Positions 1 to 11,099 of a stretch of 64,000 nt of DNA are shown one piece after another. The stretch lies in NCBI GenBank assembly GCA_018398815.1, contig CM031595.1, positions 45,373,521-45,437,520 of the forward strand, read 5' to 3'. Below the pieces are notes generated by a model. The model had not been told where the DNA came from and ran no database searches. It saw only the letters and a list, made by a program, of their open reading frames with translations. Origin of the DNA: Conus ventricosus. Taxonomy: Eukaryota; Mollusca; Gastropoda; Neogastropoda; Conidae. The position numbers and the translations under genes were made by a program. Each line of letters starts with the position of its first letter. Position 1 is the first letter of the stretch.

Positions 1-2700
1 GAAGCGGAATTCAGCCGCACAGGGGAGCTTGAATGTGAAATGGTATTGAAAGCCCAAACTTTTATGCCCTTCCCCCCCGGGCCCCCTCCCTAAGTTTTTG
101 GCTAAACAGCAATCAGGCATGGGCAAAAAATACAAAAGACAGAAAGGAAAAGACCGACCAGCAAAAGACAGACAGGGGGCACGGGCACCGGAAAACTGGG
201 GGATAGAAAAGGAGACACCAGAAAACCCCAACACAACCCCCCACACACAAATGCCCCACGCATGCGCGCCACGTACAAACTGAACGGGTATGTGCCCACC
301 CTAACACACTGTGACACACTGTACCCACTTTTAGAGCGGGGACAGTTTTCAACATACAGTTTCAAAAACAAACAACAAATAAAAAATTTATACGGAAAAA
401 AAAAAGAATAGCCCACCTGCAGGGCGGGGGGGTAAACCCCGTCCCGCAAAGGTTTGTCCACGACGGCAGTGAGGGGCTCCCTGGCCCCCTTGGGTCGTCG
501 CACAATCGGTTCTTGCCTGAGCAAGATATTTGTTTTGCTTTCATTTATGTTCGACAGCGTTGGCGGGGGGGGGACCTAAAACCCAATTGGGGCCCTTTTG
601 TGTTCGGGATTTGTGTGGACTGTCCTCTACTGCCTTTATGATTTTAAAGGGGTAGACAAAGTCAAACTCTACGTTTGCCTGTAACTTTGCTTTGCGGTGG
701 GGTCCGCCCCTTTTGCAAGTTCGAGTCGCTATGGGGGGAAAAATTTCTCTTACCACATTTGGTGATTGGGTCTACTTTCGTTTTTTACAACCCGGTTTTT
801 ACAACAAAGCATTTGTTTCTTTCTCGGGGCCAGAGATTTTCTTTTTTATACAACCCGGCCTTTTTTTAAACCATTTTTAAACCCGGGAAAAAAATAAGTA
901 ATTAAAAAAAGGTAGTTCTTCCGGGACCCTGTTTCCCCTTTTATTTAAAACCAGACTTTTATACTCCGGTGTTTTTACATCCGGTCTTTATGTACGATTT
1001 TGGATTAAAAGTGTACAAAGGTACTCCAAATAAAAAACTTTCTATTCTGAAGAAAAGTAACAAAAGCATAATTTTTAAAATTTAAAAATATAAAAAAAGG
1101 ACTTAAAAGAAAAACTTTGTCAGGGTTCAGAAAAAAACTGTTTACCAAAATGTATTCCTGTAGGTCAGGGTCAGAAAGCATGGTTTCTTCCCCAAACAAA
1201 TTTTTGGGTTTGGGGTCATCCCCAGAAAAATGCACAGAATCAAAAAAGGGTTCTTCTCCCCTTTTGGGGAAATTTTGGGGAGAGAAAAAAAAAGGGGGGG
1301 GGGGGGGGGGAAACAGAAAAAATTTATAAATTTTGTTTTTGCATTTTTCTGAAAGGAAGTGTAGAATACATGATCCCAAACCAGGGATGGTTTTCCCTAG
1401 CTTCGTTTCCACCATCCCCACGATCATAAAAAAAAAGTTTTTAAAAAAATTTTAGCCCTTCAAGGAAACTTACTTTTATGGTTTACCCTTTAAGGGTTTG
1501 TACCTGTGGTAAATTCTTGCCCAAAATTTTTGGACAAGCAAATCATTTATGACATGGACGGTTTGGCCCCCCACTCACGTGGTCCAAGCTACAAGGGTGT
1601 TTTGTCATGTTGAATGAAAAAGGGACCCCCTGAACAAAACTGAAATTGGGTCAGTAAATACAGTGCGGAAACTCCCCTGGTGGGTTCTCTACAATGACCC
1701 TTTATATGATTGCTCTCTTGGGGGTGGTGTCCACTGCGACAGGACAAATCTTTGAATTTTTTGTGTATAAAAGGGAAAAAGGAATTTAACCGCTATATTA
1801 AAAATAATGCTACTTTGGGGCGCCAAAATGCTTTTTTTTTTAAACAAATCCTTAAATTTAAAACATCTAAAAAATCTTAAGAGGTTAACCCAGAAAAATG
1901 TACAAAGAAAAAAAAAAAAAACACAAAAAATATATAAAAGTAAGTGTGTGTGTGTTTTGGGGAAAGTTGTGTGTGTGTGTGTGTGTGTGTGTGTGGTGTA
2001 TGGTGTATACTACATATTTAAAAAAAAAGCCAAAAGAAGCACAGGCTACAGATTTTCACTAAAATAGGTAACAATAGGCACGTTTTCTGACAAAAAAGAA
2101 ACCCCACAAAACATTCTCCCTTTCGAATGAAGCCCAAAATGATCTTTATGTGTCATCACAAACCCCCTTTATGAAGGAAAACAAACTCTCGAGGGACAGG
2201 ATGACTTTTCCCACCACCCCCCCTCTTTTTTGGCCCCCCATGGGGCAGCCTATGTTAATGGGAAAATCAAAATTCCCGAGTTTTTGGTGGGAAATTTTCA
2301 TATGAAAACATCTTTTATTTGAGACAAAACCCAAAAACTTTTATTTCAAGAAAAAACTTCCGCCAATATGTACATCAATATGCTGACCGAGGTACAAATT
2401 AAAAATTAAAATTTTAATGTGGGCACCCAAAAAAATTTTTTTCCCTAAAATACAACCCGGAAAAAATTACCGAAACAACCAGAAGTTCATTTTAAAAAAA
2501 CAAATACAAACAAATTTAAAACACAAAATCTTAAGCATAAAGCCCTGAAACAAAAAACAAAAAAAATCTAAACAAATTCATAAAATGTTTTTCCTTTCCT
2601 GGGGCCAAGAGCATGACAAATTTCAAATCTAAAAACACTTATTAAATGAAAAATATTAGACTTATTGATATAATAAAATCAGTTGTTCAAAAAACACTCA
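1..2700. other. Unassigned, low-fidelity-looking sequence
   Basis: No gene could be recognised. The stretch is full of long mononucleotide runs (for example a G run near 1293-1310 and many runs of 5-8 A, T, C or G) at a density not seen in the rest of the window. It holds a short (GT)n tract near 1969-1995. The short open frames are AT-rich or low-complexity and resemble no family I know. The WDR90-like gene on the minus strand should continue here, but no further exon is visible. I infer poor consensus at a contig edge. Confidence 0.5.
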
Positions 2701-2904
2701 GTTCCAAAGCTTATTGAAACTTTTTTTCCCATTTACGGCATTGCAAAAGATTCTTTCTCCCCTTCACCTATTGGACCACAACTTTTTGTAATTATTCTCT
2801 CTTGGTCAGTATTTATGTCCAATCACAACAGTACAGATTTAACTTATGAAATATTGTTACATTAAACACCAAAGCACTTATAAATCCAGCAAGTGTATGC
2901 ACGC

Positions 2905-2909
2905 ACTCA

Positions 2910-2950
<41 letters not shown>

Positions 2951-3238
2951 CATACACACAAACACACACACAAACACACACACATACACTGTATATTCAT
3001 ATATGAATACATAGACACATACAGACATAACGGGTACCTGGATCATATAATACATCACTGGTGAAGACATTCTTGACCAGCATGTTAGCACAGAGTCGCA
3101 TGCTTCTGACATAAGCATAGCTGCGGTTGAGGTAGGTGGACAAGATGTAACTCAAATCAAGGCACAGAATTGTCCATCGTGTGGTTGCTGGTGCTGGCCC
3201 AGAATGCTCTGACAGATGTCAAAATTTAAAAGAAAATT

Positions 3239-3308
<70 letters not shown>

Positions 3309-3340
3309 ACACATACACACACACACGCACAAAATTTTAC
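2905..3340. repeat. (CA)n microsatellites flanking a WDR90 exon
   Basis: Two (CA)n tracts, 2909-2990 (interrupted) and 3240-3335, bracket the exon at 3038-3208. In transcript (minus) orientation they read (TG)n. The upstream one ends about 30 nt before the acceptor. Confidence 0.95.
3038..3208 (-). CDS. WDR90: WDR90/POC16-like gene, internal exon (C-terminal part of the CFA20 domain)
   Basis: Read on the minus strand, this exon encodes about 57 residues, including RWTILCLDLSY, TYLNRSYAYVRSMRLCAN and NVFTSDVLYDP, matching the second half of the N-terminal CFA20 (DUF667) domain of WDR90/POC16 as I recall the family. It starts after a CAG acceptor (3209-3210 on the plus strand) and ends at a GT donor (3036-3037). 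It begins with two bases that complete the split codon left by the exon at 4622-5023, so the two join in phase as ...GGR-E-HSGP. WDR90 is a centriole-wall protein; its CFA20 domain is the microtubule-binding part and WD40 repeats follow. The WD40 exons are not in this window. (CA)n tracts lie close on both sides. Confidence 0.85.
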
Positions 3341-4551
3341 ACAACAAATTCTTTAAAGAGTTAAAACAAAAAGTAAACATGATGCATTTGGTAAAGGCTA
3401 TAGTGCAATGAAAGAAAGAAAAAATGCACTATGATCAAACTCACTGTTGTGTATTTAACATATAAAATAACAAACTTTATATTTAAATGAAACATTATGA
3501 CTGTTGAAATCAAACTCAGACAATGCATAGAACCATCAGTCTCCTCTTTGTATGAAAGGAATCAAACACTGGCGGTAACAGCCTTTCTTCTTTTCTTTTT
3601 TTTTTTACTCTCTAAGCCACTTTAGTGCGCTTGATTAAACACACAATATTTTTCATTTGGTTTCCAGTTTCACTAGCTTCAACTTTTTGATTAAATGAAC
3701 TAAATTTTCGTTGTCCTGAGTGTTTCCTACCTTGCCTGAAGAAGACCTTACAAGTCAAAGCATGTCATGTTTTGTCTCGTGATTCGTTTGTCTGCATCTT
3801 CTTTGCGGTTCGCTATTAATTACATTTAAAATATAAGTATGGAGGCCAAAAGCTTCGCTTCGGCAAAACTTTCCTGTGTGAAAAGGTAAAAGACTGTGTT
3901 TAAGCATATACTGTAGTAGTTTAACGACTATATTCATCCAACTGTTACTGTCCTACTCAATCCTCTCAGGGTTGCTGCTGGTATGAAATTAGTACCTAAA
4001 CACCACTTTTCAAACAGACCTGTGCAAGCATCTAACCCTTTCAAAACAGAAAATAAATAAACAGAACTTCACCATTTCAAGCACTTAAATCTATGAGACT
4101 GATAAACAAAGGCTGTCAGGTTACCAAACTTTAAACACTAGCTTTTTCTTTTCAACATACAGAACATATGTCTTCATCCTTTGTCCCCTTCTCCCCTTGA
4201 AAGGTTGTTTAAAAGTGCCAAGCACTTTTAGACACATTTGAATTTTTCAACATATATCATTATAAACAGCATATATATATACCTTTGTAACAAAATAAGT
4301 AATTTCTTTTACAAACAAAGACCTCTATTCCAAGCAAACTTTCTGAAAATTAAAGTTGCAAACACATTTAAATTCAATGAGTATGAGTCTTCATCAAACA
4401 GCAAGTTGAATTAGTTCCCTGCCACAATATTTCTGTTTCCACCCCAAAGTCATATCGCTGTCTCATCATAGTTTGCATCAATCATGTCGCAGACTGAGCC
4501 AAACTTCTATAAAATTGAATATTTTAGTTAAAACGATGCTACAATATACAC

Positions 4552-4610
4552 ATGCACACACACACACACATACCATACACATGCACACGCACACACACAC
4601 ACGCACATTC
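4552..4610. repeat. (CA)n microsatellite beside a WDR90 splice donor
   Basis: This interrupted (CA)n tract reads (TG)n in the minus-strand transcript and starts about 12 nt after the donor of the 4622-5023 exon. Confidence 0.9.
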
Positions 4611-4621
4611 ATCTCAATTAC

Positions 4622-5023
4622 CTCTGCCTCCAGCAGATGCATAGAAATCCACAGATCCCTTTGCAAGCTTGCAAAGAAAAGGAAACTGCAACCAAGTGAG
4701 GTGGACTGAATTCTTGAACAAATTGAGAAAGACAGACGTATGACAAGACTGTCCTGGGTAGTCACATCCACATGCACCACAAAATATTTGGTGGGAATGG
4801 GACGGAACAGCAGGTAGAAGTAGCGTCCTGTTAATCCCAGTGGTTGAGATCCTGTGCGAGGAAGCTGAATATAGTTACCAGCTGGAATATGACCGGTGAT
4901 TTTGAACACTGTGGATTTTCACTGCTTGTCCATCAGAGAGGTCACCTCCCCCCTCTTTTGATGCCTTTTTCCATTGTGACACGTTGAAGTGCTTGAAGAC
5001 ATTGACATAAGGCTGTTGCCACA
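4622..5023 (-). CDS. WDR90: WDR90/POC16-like gene, 5'-proximal exon (N-terminal CFA20 domain)
   Basis: The minus strand encodes the start of a CFA20 domain: WQQPYVNVFKHFNVSQWKKA, then FKITGHIPAGNYIQLPR, LGLTGRYFYLLFRPIPTKYF and VVHVDVTTQDSLVIRLSFS, then LFKNSV-LTWLQFP. These follow WDR90 order without gaps. The acceptor is TTTTCAG just 3' of 5023 on the plus strand. The donor is GAG|GTAATT at 4620-4621, and phase 1 matches the next exon. The frame is interrupted by about three one-base indels: a G run near 4950, near 4917, and an A run near 4718 where SFS should run into NLF. Because the residues on both sides stay well conserved, consensus error is likelier than decay. The initiator exon was not found. 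A (TG)n tract begins about 12 nt past the donor in transcript orientation. Confidence 0.85.
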
Positions 5024-5229
5024 CTGAAAATTAAAGAAAAAAACAAATACAAAATAGGTTTGGGTGCTCTTATTCAGAGCAAATGGAAAGGAAGCGTAAT
5101 ATTCAGATATTTTCACCAGTTCTAAGTCAAACATTAATTGATTCAACTAAAAAGAAAATAAGGAAGACTAAAACCTAAACACCAATTCCCTCACACATTT
5201 TGTCCTCAAATTTTGTGTATGAATGTATA

Positions 5230-5268
5230 TGTGCATACGTGTGCATGTGTGTGTGCGTGTGTGTCTGT

Positions 5269-5327
<59 letters not shown>

Positions 5328-5401
5328 TGCGTGTGTATGTGTATACGTGACCAATTACCTACTGTTTACTTGTTGTCCTACTACATTTACACTAAAGATT
5401 A

Positions 5402-5494
<93 letters not shown>

Positions 5495-5790
5495 CACACA
5501 CACACAAACACACAACTAGCATAGGGCAAATTGTTATTTTGTGACTGAGAAAAGAAAGTCCATTTCCAGATGTTCTGCAAAACAATCCCAATACTGATTA
5601 TGTTGCGCTGTAACACACACAAAAATGTGGACAGCCTCTCTCATAGTTCTAAATGACAACTAATACATACCAGCACTCAATTAGGGCAAAGGGACAGGCG
5701 TACTGATTTAAAATCTCACACACACACACACACACCCACAACACACACACCACACACACACACACACACACATACATACACACATACTAA
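5230..5790. repeat. (GT)n - (CA)n microsatellite cluster
   Basis: A (GT)n tract (5242-5325) is followed by (CA)n tracts at 5404-5512 and 5717-5785. The GT and CA arms could pair with each other. The HTHT/VCVC reading frames across it are translations of the repeat and not genes. Confidence 0.95.
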
Positions 5791-5799
5791 TAAACAGTA

Positions 5800-7200
5800 T
5801 TCAATCATCATTAACTGACTTAAGATTCACATTCAAAGCTGACAGGTCAATCTGCTTTATAAACAGCAGGTCTCTTTTGCCTTGTGTGAATGCAAACAAA
5901 AACATTTGTTTTCATTAATAAATATTCTATGCTATTATTATGTCAGAAATTAGGGGTGGGAACTAAATTTGTTTTTCTTGTCATCCTACAATCCTCTTTT
6001 CATTGCATCCAATTAGGCTAGGTGTTGTGATGATCACTGTGAAACAATGATTTTTTAAAGTAGTTGTATGAGAACTGAGCCAGCTATATTCTTATTGCGC
6101 ATGAAAATGAATTAAAACGAGAATTTGATGCAAGACACATCCACGTGATGAATTCATAGTCATGATGTTTTTCGTTTAGTTTTGTTTATTTTAATCTGCC
6201 TCCGATGTTGAAATCCGAGCCCGGCGAAGGTGAAAAGACAAATCCTTTTAAATGTATCACTTTAAAGTTGGATATGAATAGAACAAACGATTTCTGTAAT
6301 TTTTCTTTTCAAAGCATTCATGAAGCTTTATGCAAGTAAGCATGCACGCAACTTCAGTTCGTTAACTATGTCATCATATCTCTCTCAAAATCCGTTGCTA
6401 GCGTAAATGCGGTATGCCGATAGAATGCTTGACCATGCCTCATATATGCATAAAAGTTTAACATCGCAAAAAAAAGTACTCACGGTTTGACATGACTGAT
6501 GGGTATTTATTCAAGAGTTAGACGGAAATAAAGTGTTCTACATGTCGACCAAAATGCGTCTAGACTTGTCAAACTATGTTTGGGTTTGCGCCATGTTGAC
6601 GGAAATCTGACGCTTCTACAGAATTTGTTTCCAATTCTTAGAGTCATCAAAGGGAAGGAATGCAAGAAATAGGGGACGGAAGGCAGGGGTCGTTAAAGGA
6701 GGGGTGGGGTGCTAATGTAAACTAAATGATGATGAATATAAAAACTCCTTGAAAGGCAAATTCAATTTCATTTTTACAACTAGTGGCAGGGTTGGGTTAC
6801 AAAAGGTGAATGATTAAAAACTCCTTTTGCAGATACTGAATATTTTCATCAAAATTTATGAGCTAATTTTTTGTGGTGTGGTGAATGTAGCATTTAAATT
6901 TAATCCACATTTATTTTCATGTTCAACACTAGAGGCGCAAAGCAGCAATGTAATAAAATAACTTCTTTATATACACAGAAGAGAGAGACAGACAGAAGAC
7001 AGACAGACAGAGAGAGAGAGAGAGACACTTTGACACTTTTGACACTGATATTTTATTGTCATTACCAAGAGGTCTTTTGACAAGGGGGGAGAGGTAACAG
7101 AAACAATAACATTTCCCTCTTCCTTTCCTGCAAACAATAGATTCATTCCTTCCTTCATTCCTAAATGTGCACCAAATCAAAGTTAAAAAAACAAATATAT
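5800..7200. other. Non-coding, upstream of the WDR90-like exons
   Basis: AT-rich sequence with no recognisable coding exon or transposon. A short (GA)n tract with GACA repeats lies at 6977-7027. The WDR90 initiator exon and promoter may lie here, but I could not identify them. A minus-strand ATG near 6583 is followed by only five codons before a stop and does not join in phase. Confidence 0.4.
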
Positions 7201-7229
7201 TCATAACATTTCCTTATGTCCCACGCACA

Positions 7230-9018
7230 GGAGTTCTTCTCTTCTTTTCCTCTTCTAAAATACTGGTTCACTCAAAAACGAGTAGGTCACCAGCGCGCAA
7301 TTAAAAAAAAAATAAAAAACATAAAACAGTGCGACTCTGTACTGTTGGCCCCTGGAGCAAATTGGCAACAAGGGGTCGCACTCGATTTAAAAGCAATGGC
7401 CAAATTCAGGCCCAGTGATAATAAAATATCTGGGGAAATAAAAATAGAAAATCAAATATGCAGATCTCAAAACTTCGAATCAATTTGTCCCTTGAATGAG
7501 ATTGCACTTGTGGCAATCTTGATGGCACCCGGCAGTGAGTTCCACAGCCTACAGAACTGGGATAAAAAGAATGTAAGTGGCTGTCAATATTGATGCAGGT
7601 AGGTAATAACATGACCGCCACAGTCCTGGTGCTACATTATTCAATACTAGTTGTTCCATTGGAATATCAATTACTTTAGCTCTGCCTTTGAAAAGGTGTT
7701 AAGTTTAATAAAAGCTCTCTCTCTTCTAAGGGTTCCATTCTAATTTCCATCATGTATCTTCCTAGTATTCCCCTTTTCTCTGATGTGGTTCCCTGTTACG
7801 AACCGTGCTGCTCTTCTGAATCTTTTCGAGGTTTATCAATGTCCTTTAGATGGTAAGGATCCCAAACTGAGCAACCATTTTCCAGTACTGGTCTAACCAG
7901 TGTTTTGTAGCAGTCGTCTTTAACCTTTTGGGGGCAGTCATTGATGTTCCTGTATAAGAAAGCTAAGATGTTATTTGCTTTCTTACATACTAAATTGTAA
8001 TGTTCTTTCCATTTGAGATGACTATCTATAATCACGCCTAAATATTTTGCAGCATTAGTTTCTTTAAGAATAGTATTATGGATAGAATAATCTGATCTAA
8101 TTGGTGAGCGTTTGTTACATATACGCAACACTTGGCACTTTTGGGGATGAAATTCCATTTTCCAAGTTCTTTCCCACTCTTGTAAAGCGTTTAGATCTTC
8201 TTGTAGAATGCGAGTATCATTCTTGCTTCTGATTGTTTATATACTAAACTGTCATCTGCAAAAAGCCTTATAGTAGTTCCAGAGAAAGATTTCTACTTAT
8301 GTCATTTATATAAATTAAGAAAAACAAGGGCCCCAGAACAGTTCCCTGTGGTACACCTGACAAGACTGGTTTACAATGGGATGACGACCCTTCCACAACA
8401 ACTTTCTGCGTTCTCCCAACGAGGAATGATCTAGCCCATTTTAGCAAAGAACCGTCAATGCCAATGTGTTCTAATTTAAGCAGCAGGCCCTCATGGTCCA
8501 ACCTTATCAAAGGCTTTAGAAAAGTCTAATAAAATTGCATCTATTTGCTGTCTGTTATTTAAACAGTTACTAAAATCATTGAGAGTTGTTATAAGTTGAG
8601 TCTCACAACTCCTTCGCTGTCTAAAACCATGCTGGGAATTATTTAAGAAGTCATATTTGTCAAGATGGTCCATTATGCTACTATATATTATGTGTTCAAG
8701 TAGTTTAGCTGATATGGATGTAAGAGATACAGGTCTATAGTTCTCTGCTTTTGTTTTGTCACCCTTTTTGAATAAGGGAACAATGCTCGCATCTCGCCAC
8801 TCATCAGGTATTACTCCCTGGTCCAGTGAAGCTTGGTAAAGTAATTGGTATACCTCACTCAATTCATTGGCACATAATTTTAAGAGCTTGCCAGGAACGC
8901 CATCGGGACCAGTAGCTTTGTTTTCATTGATATTGGTCAGTAACTTAAATACTCCTGCTTTGTTTACTTTGATGTTTTGCATTTCAGGGAGTTTATCATC
9001 ATCCTTTAGTCTAACGTT
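7230..9018 (-). mobile_element. CR1-like non-LTR retrotransposon, 5'-truncated copy A1
   Basis: The minus strand encodes a reverse transcriptase: ENKATGPDGVPGKLLKLCAN, VIPDEWRDASIVPLFKKGDK and YRPVSLTSISAKLLEHIIY, then [11 protein letters not shown] and [20 protein letters not shown], then a CR1/Jockey-superfamily C-terminal region (YLGVIIDSHLKWKEHY, RPVLENGCSVWDPY). Frame breaks occur near 7835, 8240 and 8510. The 3' end, towards 7230, is a GAA-rich tail. The sequence parallels the plus-strand copy at 50.4-54.2 kb until about 9018, where similarity stops, so the copy is 5'-truncated just upstream of the RT domain as expected from target-primed integration. RT activity copies element RNA into genomic nicks; this copy is dead. 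Confidence 0.9.
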
Positions 9019-9169
9019 AGAGTTATGCAATCAGAAGGGAAAAAACCCCACCTTAAGACGGACTCGACCATCCACTCGATCAAATTATGACAATGTATCT
9101 TACTGATCTCTTCCACCTGCGATGAATGATAATATTCATTCAGATATCTCTTATAATGCATTATCTTAA

Positions 9170-9660
9170 ATTTCACTATCCATCTGTCTAATTTGCAATG
9201 CTTCTGCAATGAATTTCGCTACTGATTTAATTACAAGTTCATCATCTGATTATAACACGACAGCAACATTTTGTCTTTTCGCTATCAGCCCTGATGTGGC
9301 CCTTTGCGGTCGGCTGGGCTATAAGCAACATTATCCTATTCTTTTCGCTATATCTAACTGGAAAAGTGAACAATTTCTCCGCACTTCATTATAAGCAGTA
9401 CAGTGAAACAGAAAGTGTTCTTCGTCATCAATAATGTGTCTACATGCAGGACAAGGAGATTCTGTGGATGTTTCACATTCAAACCATCTTTTGTTTGCAT
9501 TAAAACCTAAAGTTCTCAACCTAAATCTTGCGTAATTTATTCTGTGCCATCTATCTGTTATGACATTGAGAAACTTTTCAGAATGAAACACGTTCTTAAA
9601 TGAGAAAAACCAGCGATATTTTTCTTTACTTTCCACATCTGAGTGCCAATTCTGTTTAAA
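9170..9660 (-). pseudogene. Non-LTR retrotransposon C-terminal zinc-finger tail (RNase H-type LINE), fragment
   Basis: The minus strand reads TDRWHRINYARFRLRTLGFN, then SPCPACRHIIDDEEHFLFHC, then YNEVRRN. A CPxC...HFLxxC cluster of this kind is typical of the extreme C terminus of RNase H-bearing LINE polyproteins. It is followed, after a disrupted stretch, by DDELVIKSVAKFIAEALQIR, which resembles the usual last residues of such proteins. RT and RNase H domains are absent. The disruption coincides with a partial duplication around 9274-9351. A (GA)n tract lies upstream on the coding strand at 9668-9706. Confidence 0.7.
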
Positions 9661-9667
9661 ATTCTGA

Positions 9668-9670
9668 GAG

Positions 9671-9706
<36 letters not shown>
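9668..9706. repeat. (GA)n microsatellite
   Basis: Pure (GA)n of about 19 units next to the LINE tail. Confidence 0.95.
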
Positions 9707-9709
<3 letters not shown>

Positions 9710-9798
9710 CGCTGCCTTTGGTTGATCAGCGTTACTTTTTTTTCTTCTTTTTTTTTGAGTAGACCTGTCTGAGCAAACAATACTGAATCTCTTTACAG

Positions 9799-9994
9799 GT
9801 TTCTTTGGCAACTAATACGATTGAAATATGCTCATATGTTCGTGTACAATAAATCATGGAAAATGGATATCATAAGAAGGGTGAATTATTTGAGTATAAT
9901 TTACAAAATAAGGAACTGGTACGAAAGCAAATCCAAAACTAAACTTGCGATTTATCCAAGATCAGCTCACAGAGATATTGAACACCATTTTTAA
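9799..9994 (+). other. Unassigned open frame after a possible splice acceptor
   Basis: An open stretch of about 64 codons runs from a CTTTACAG acceptor-like site to a TAA stop at 9992-9994. It contains YAHMFVYNKSWKMDIIRRVN and YESKSKTKLAIYPRSAHRDI. The composition is protein-like rather than repeat-like, but I recognise no family. It could be a terminal exon, a transposon piece or chance. Confidence 0.2.
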
Positions 9995-10587
9995 CTGAAC
10001 GTCTTCCACACCAAAATATGAAAGATATCACTACTTAAATAACATTCAATTTTTCAACAAATACTTAGGAGCTCGAAGCATTTTCTTATACCCTCGCATA
10101 GATATTATCTATCTTCCTTTGTAAACTTTTTCCAACACATTTGCAACAATATCTGAAAATATATTGACCATAGATGGGATCGTTTGTATTATACATCATT
10201 AAATTTTCACCAGCCACACCAGAGATCAGGACTGAGCAGATGTAGGGGTAAGCTTTGATCATGAATAAAGGACAATCTATGTCATGTGCATCAAAATTGT
10301 ACAGAACCAATCATTTCTTCTTGGCCAAACCGAAATAGATCATCTTTTGTGACAAATCTTTAACCAGCTGTGCAATGAACTGATCTTATCACTCACCTCA
10401 TCTTCAGTATAAATAGTTTAAACTATACATGTTTATATCTCTGGTTGTGATGACAGCCAGTTTTAGACTAAATTGATATGTTATTACTCATCTCAACTTC
10501 AATATATATACGGATTCCAACTAGGTATGTTCAGTTGGTAAAATAAATAAGAATGTAGGTTTCTGGATTCTGGATTCAACATTTGAA

Positions 10588-10987
10588 AAGTAGTTAAGGA
10601 CTCAGAATCAAAAACTTACTGGAGACCACTCACCACCCGCCTACAGGAACACCAAAACCGATCTACTTCTGCCATACACGAGCACCTACAAGCCGCAGGC
10701 TACAGTTTCAGCCCCCAAGAAACCAAGATCTTATCTACAGAGCCCTTCCTTACAAAACGAAAAGTTAAAGAAGCCATCGAAATCAAGACCAGACGCCCCA
10801 GCCTGAACAGAGATCAAGGCTTTGAACTTCCCCTTACCTATAAACAGATCCTGACAACCGTTCACCCCACACAACAGTCGCCCCACCAGGCCTCGCTGCC
10901 ACAACAGCAATAGTGAGCTGATGAAGACAGGGCGACCCTGTCGAAATATTTTCCAGTAAGTTTTTGATTCTGAGTCCTTAACTACTT
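10588..10987 (+). mobile_element. Penelope-like element remnant (GIY-YIG endonuclease C-terminus) within a 36-bp inverted repeat
   Basis: Plus-strand codons from 10620 to the stop at 10911-10913 give WRPLTTRLQEHQNRSTSAIH, EHLQAAGYSF, KRKVKEAIEIKTRRPSLNRD and GFELPLTYKQIL. This is the C-terminal half of the GIY-YIG endonuclease of Penelope-like elements: the RPL..RL.EH motif, the RK..EAIEI glutamate helix and the P.LNRD.G end. The GIY and YIG strands and the whole RT are missing. The stop is followed by a tail (GATGAAGACAGGGCGACCCT) resembling Penelope 3' regions. A perfect 36-bp inverted repeat (10588-10623 and 10952-10987) bounds the remnant. Confidence 0.75.
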
Positions 10988-11099
10988 CTCTAAGATATCT
11001 TCAGGTTTTTAGCTGTTCATTGGTGTGGGCCTCCGTGTGTGATACATTGTCTCATCTGCTGTGCCTTCTTAGAGGCATTACTTCCTCACCACTCACTCT

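Noticed and set aside
5200..5622. Cysteine-valine-rich frames that look like small secreted peptides
   Set aside because: Pure (GT)n/(CA)n translation without a signal or cysteine framework.
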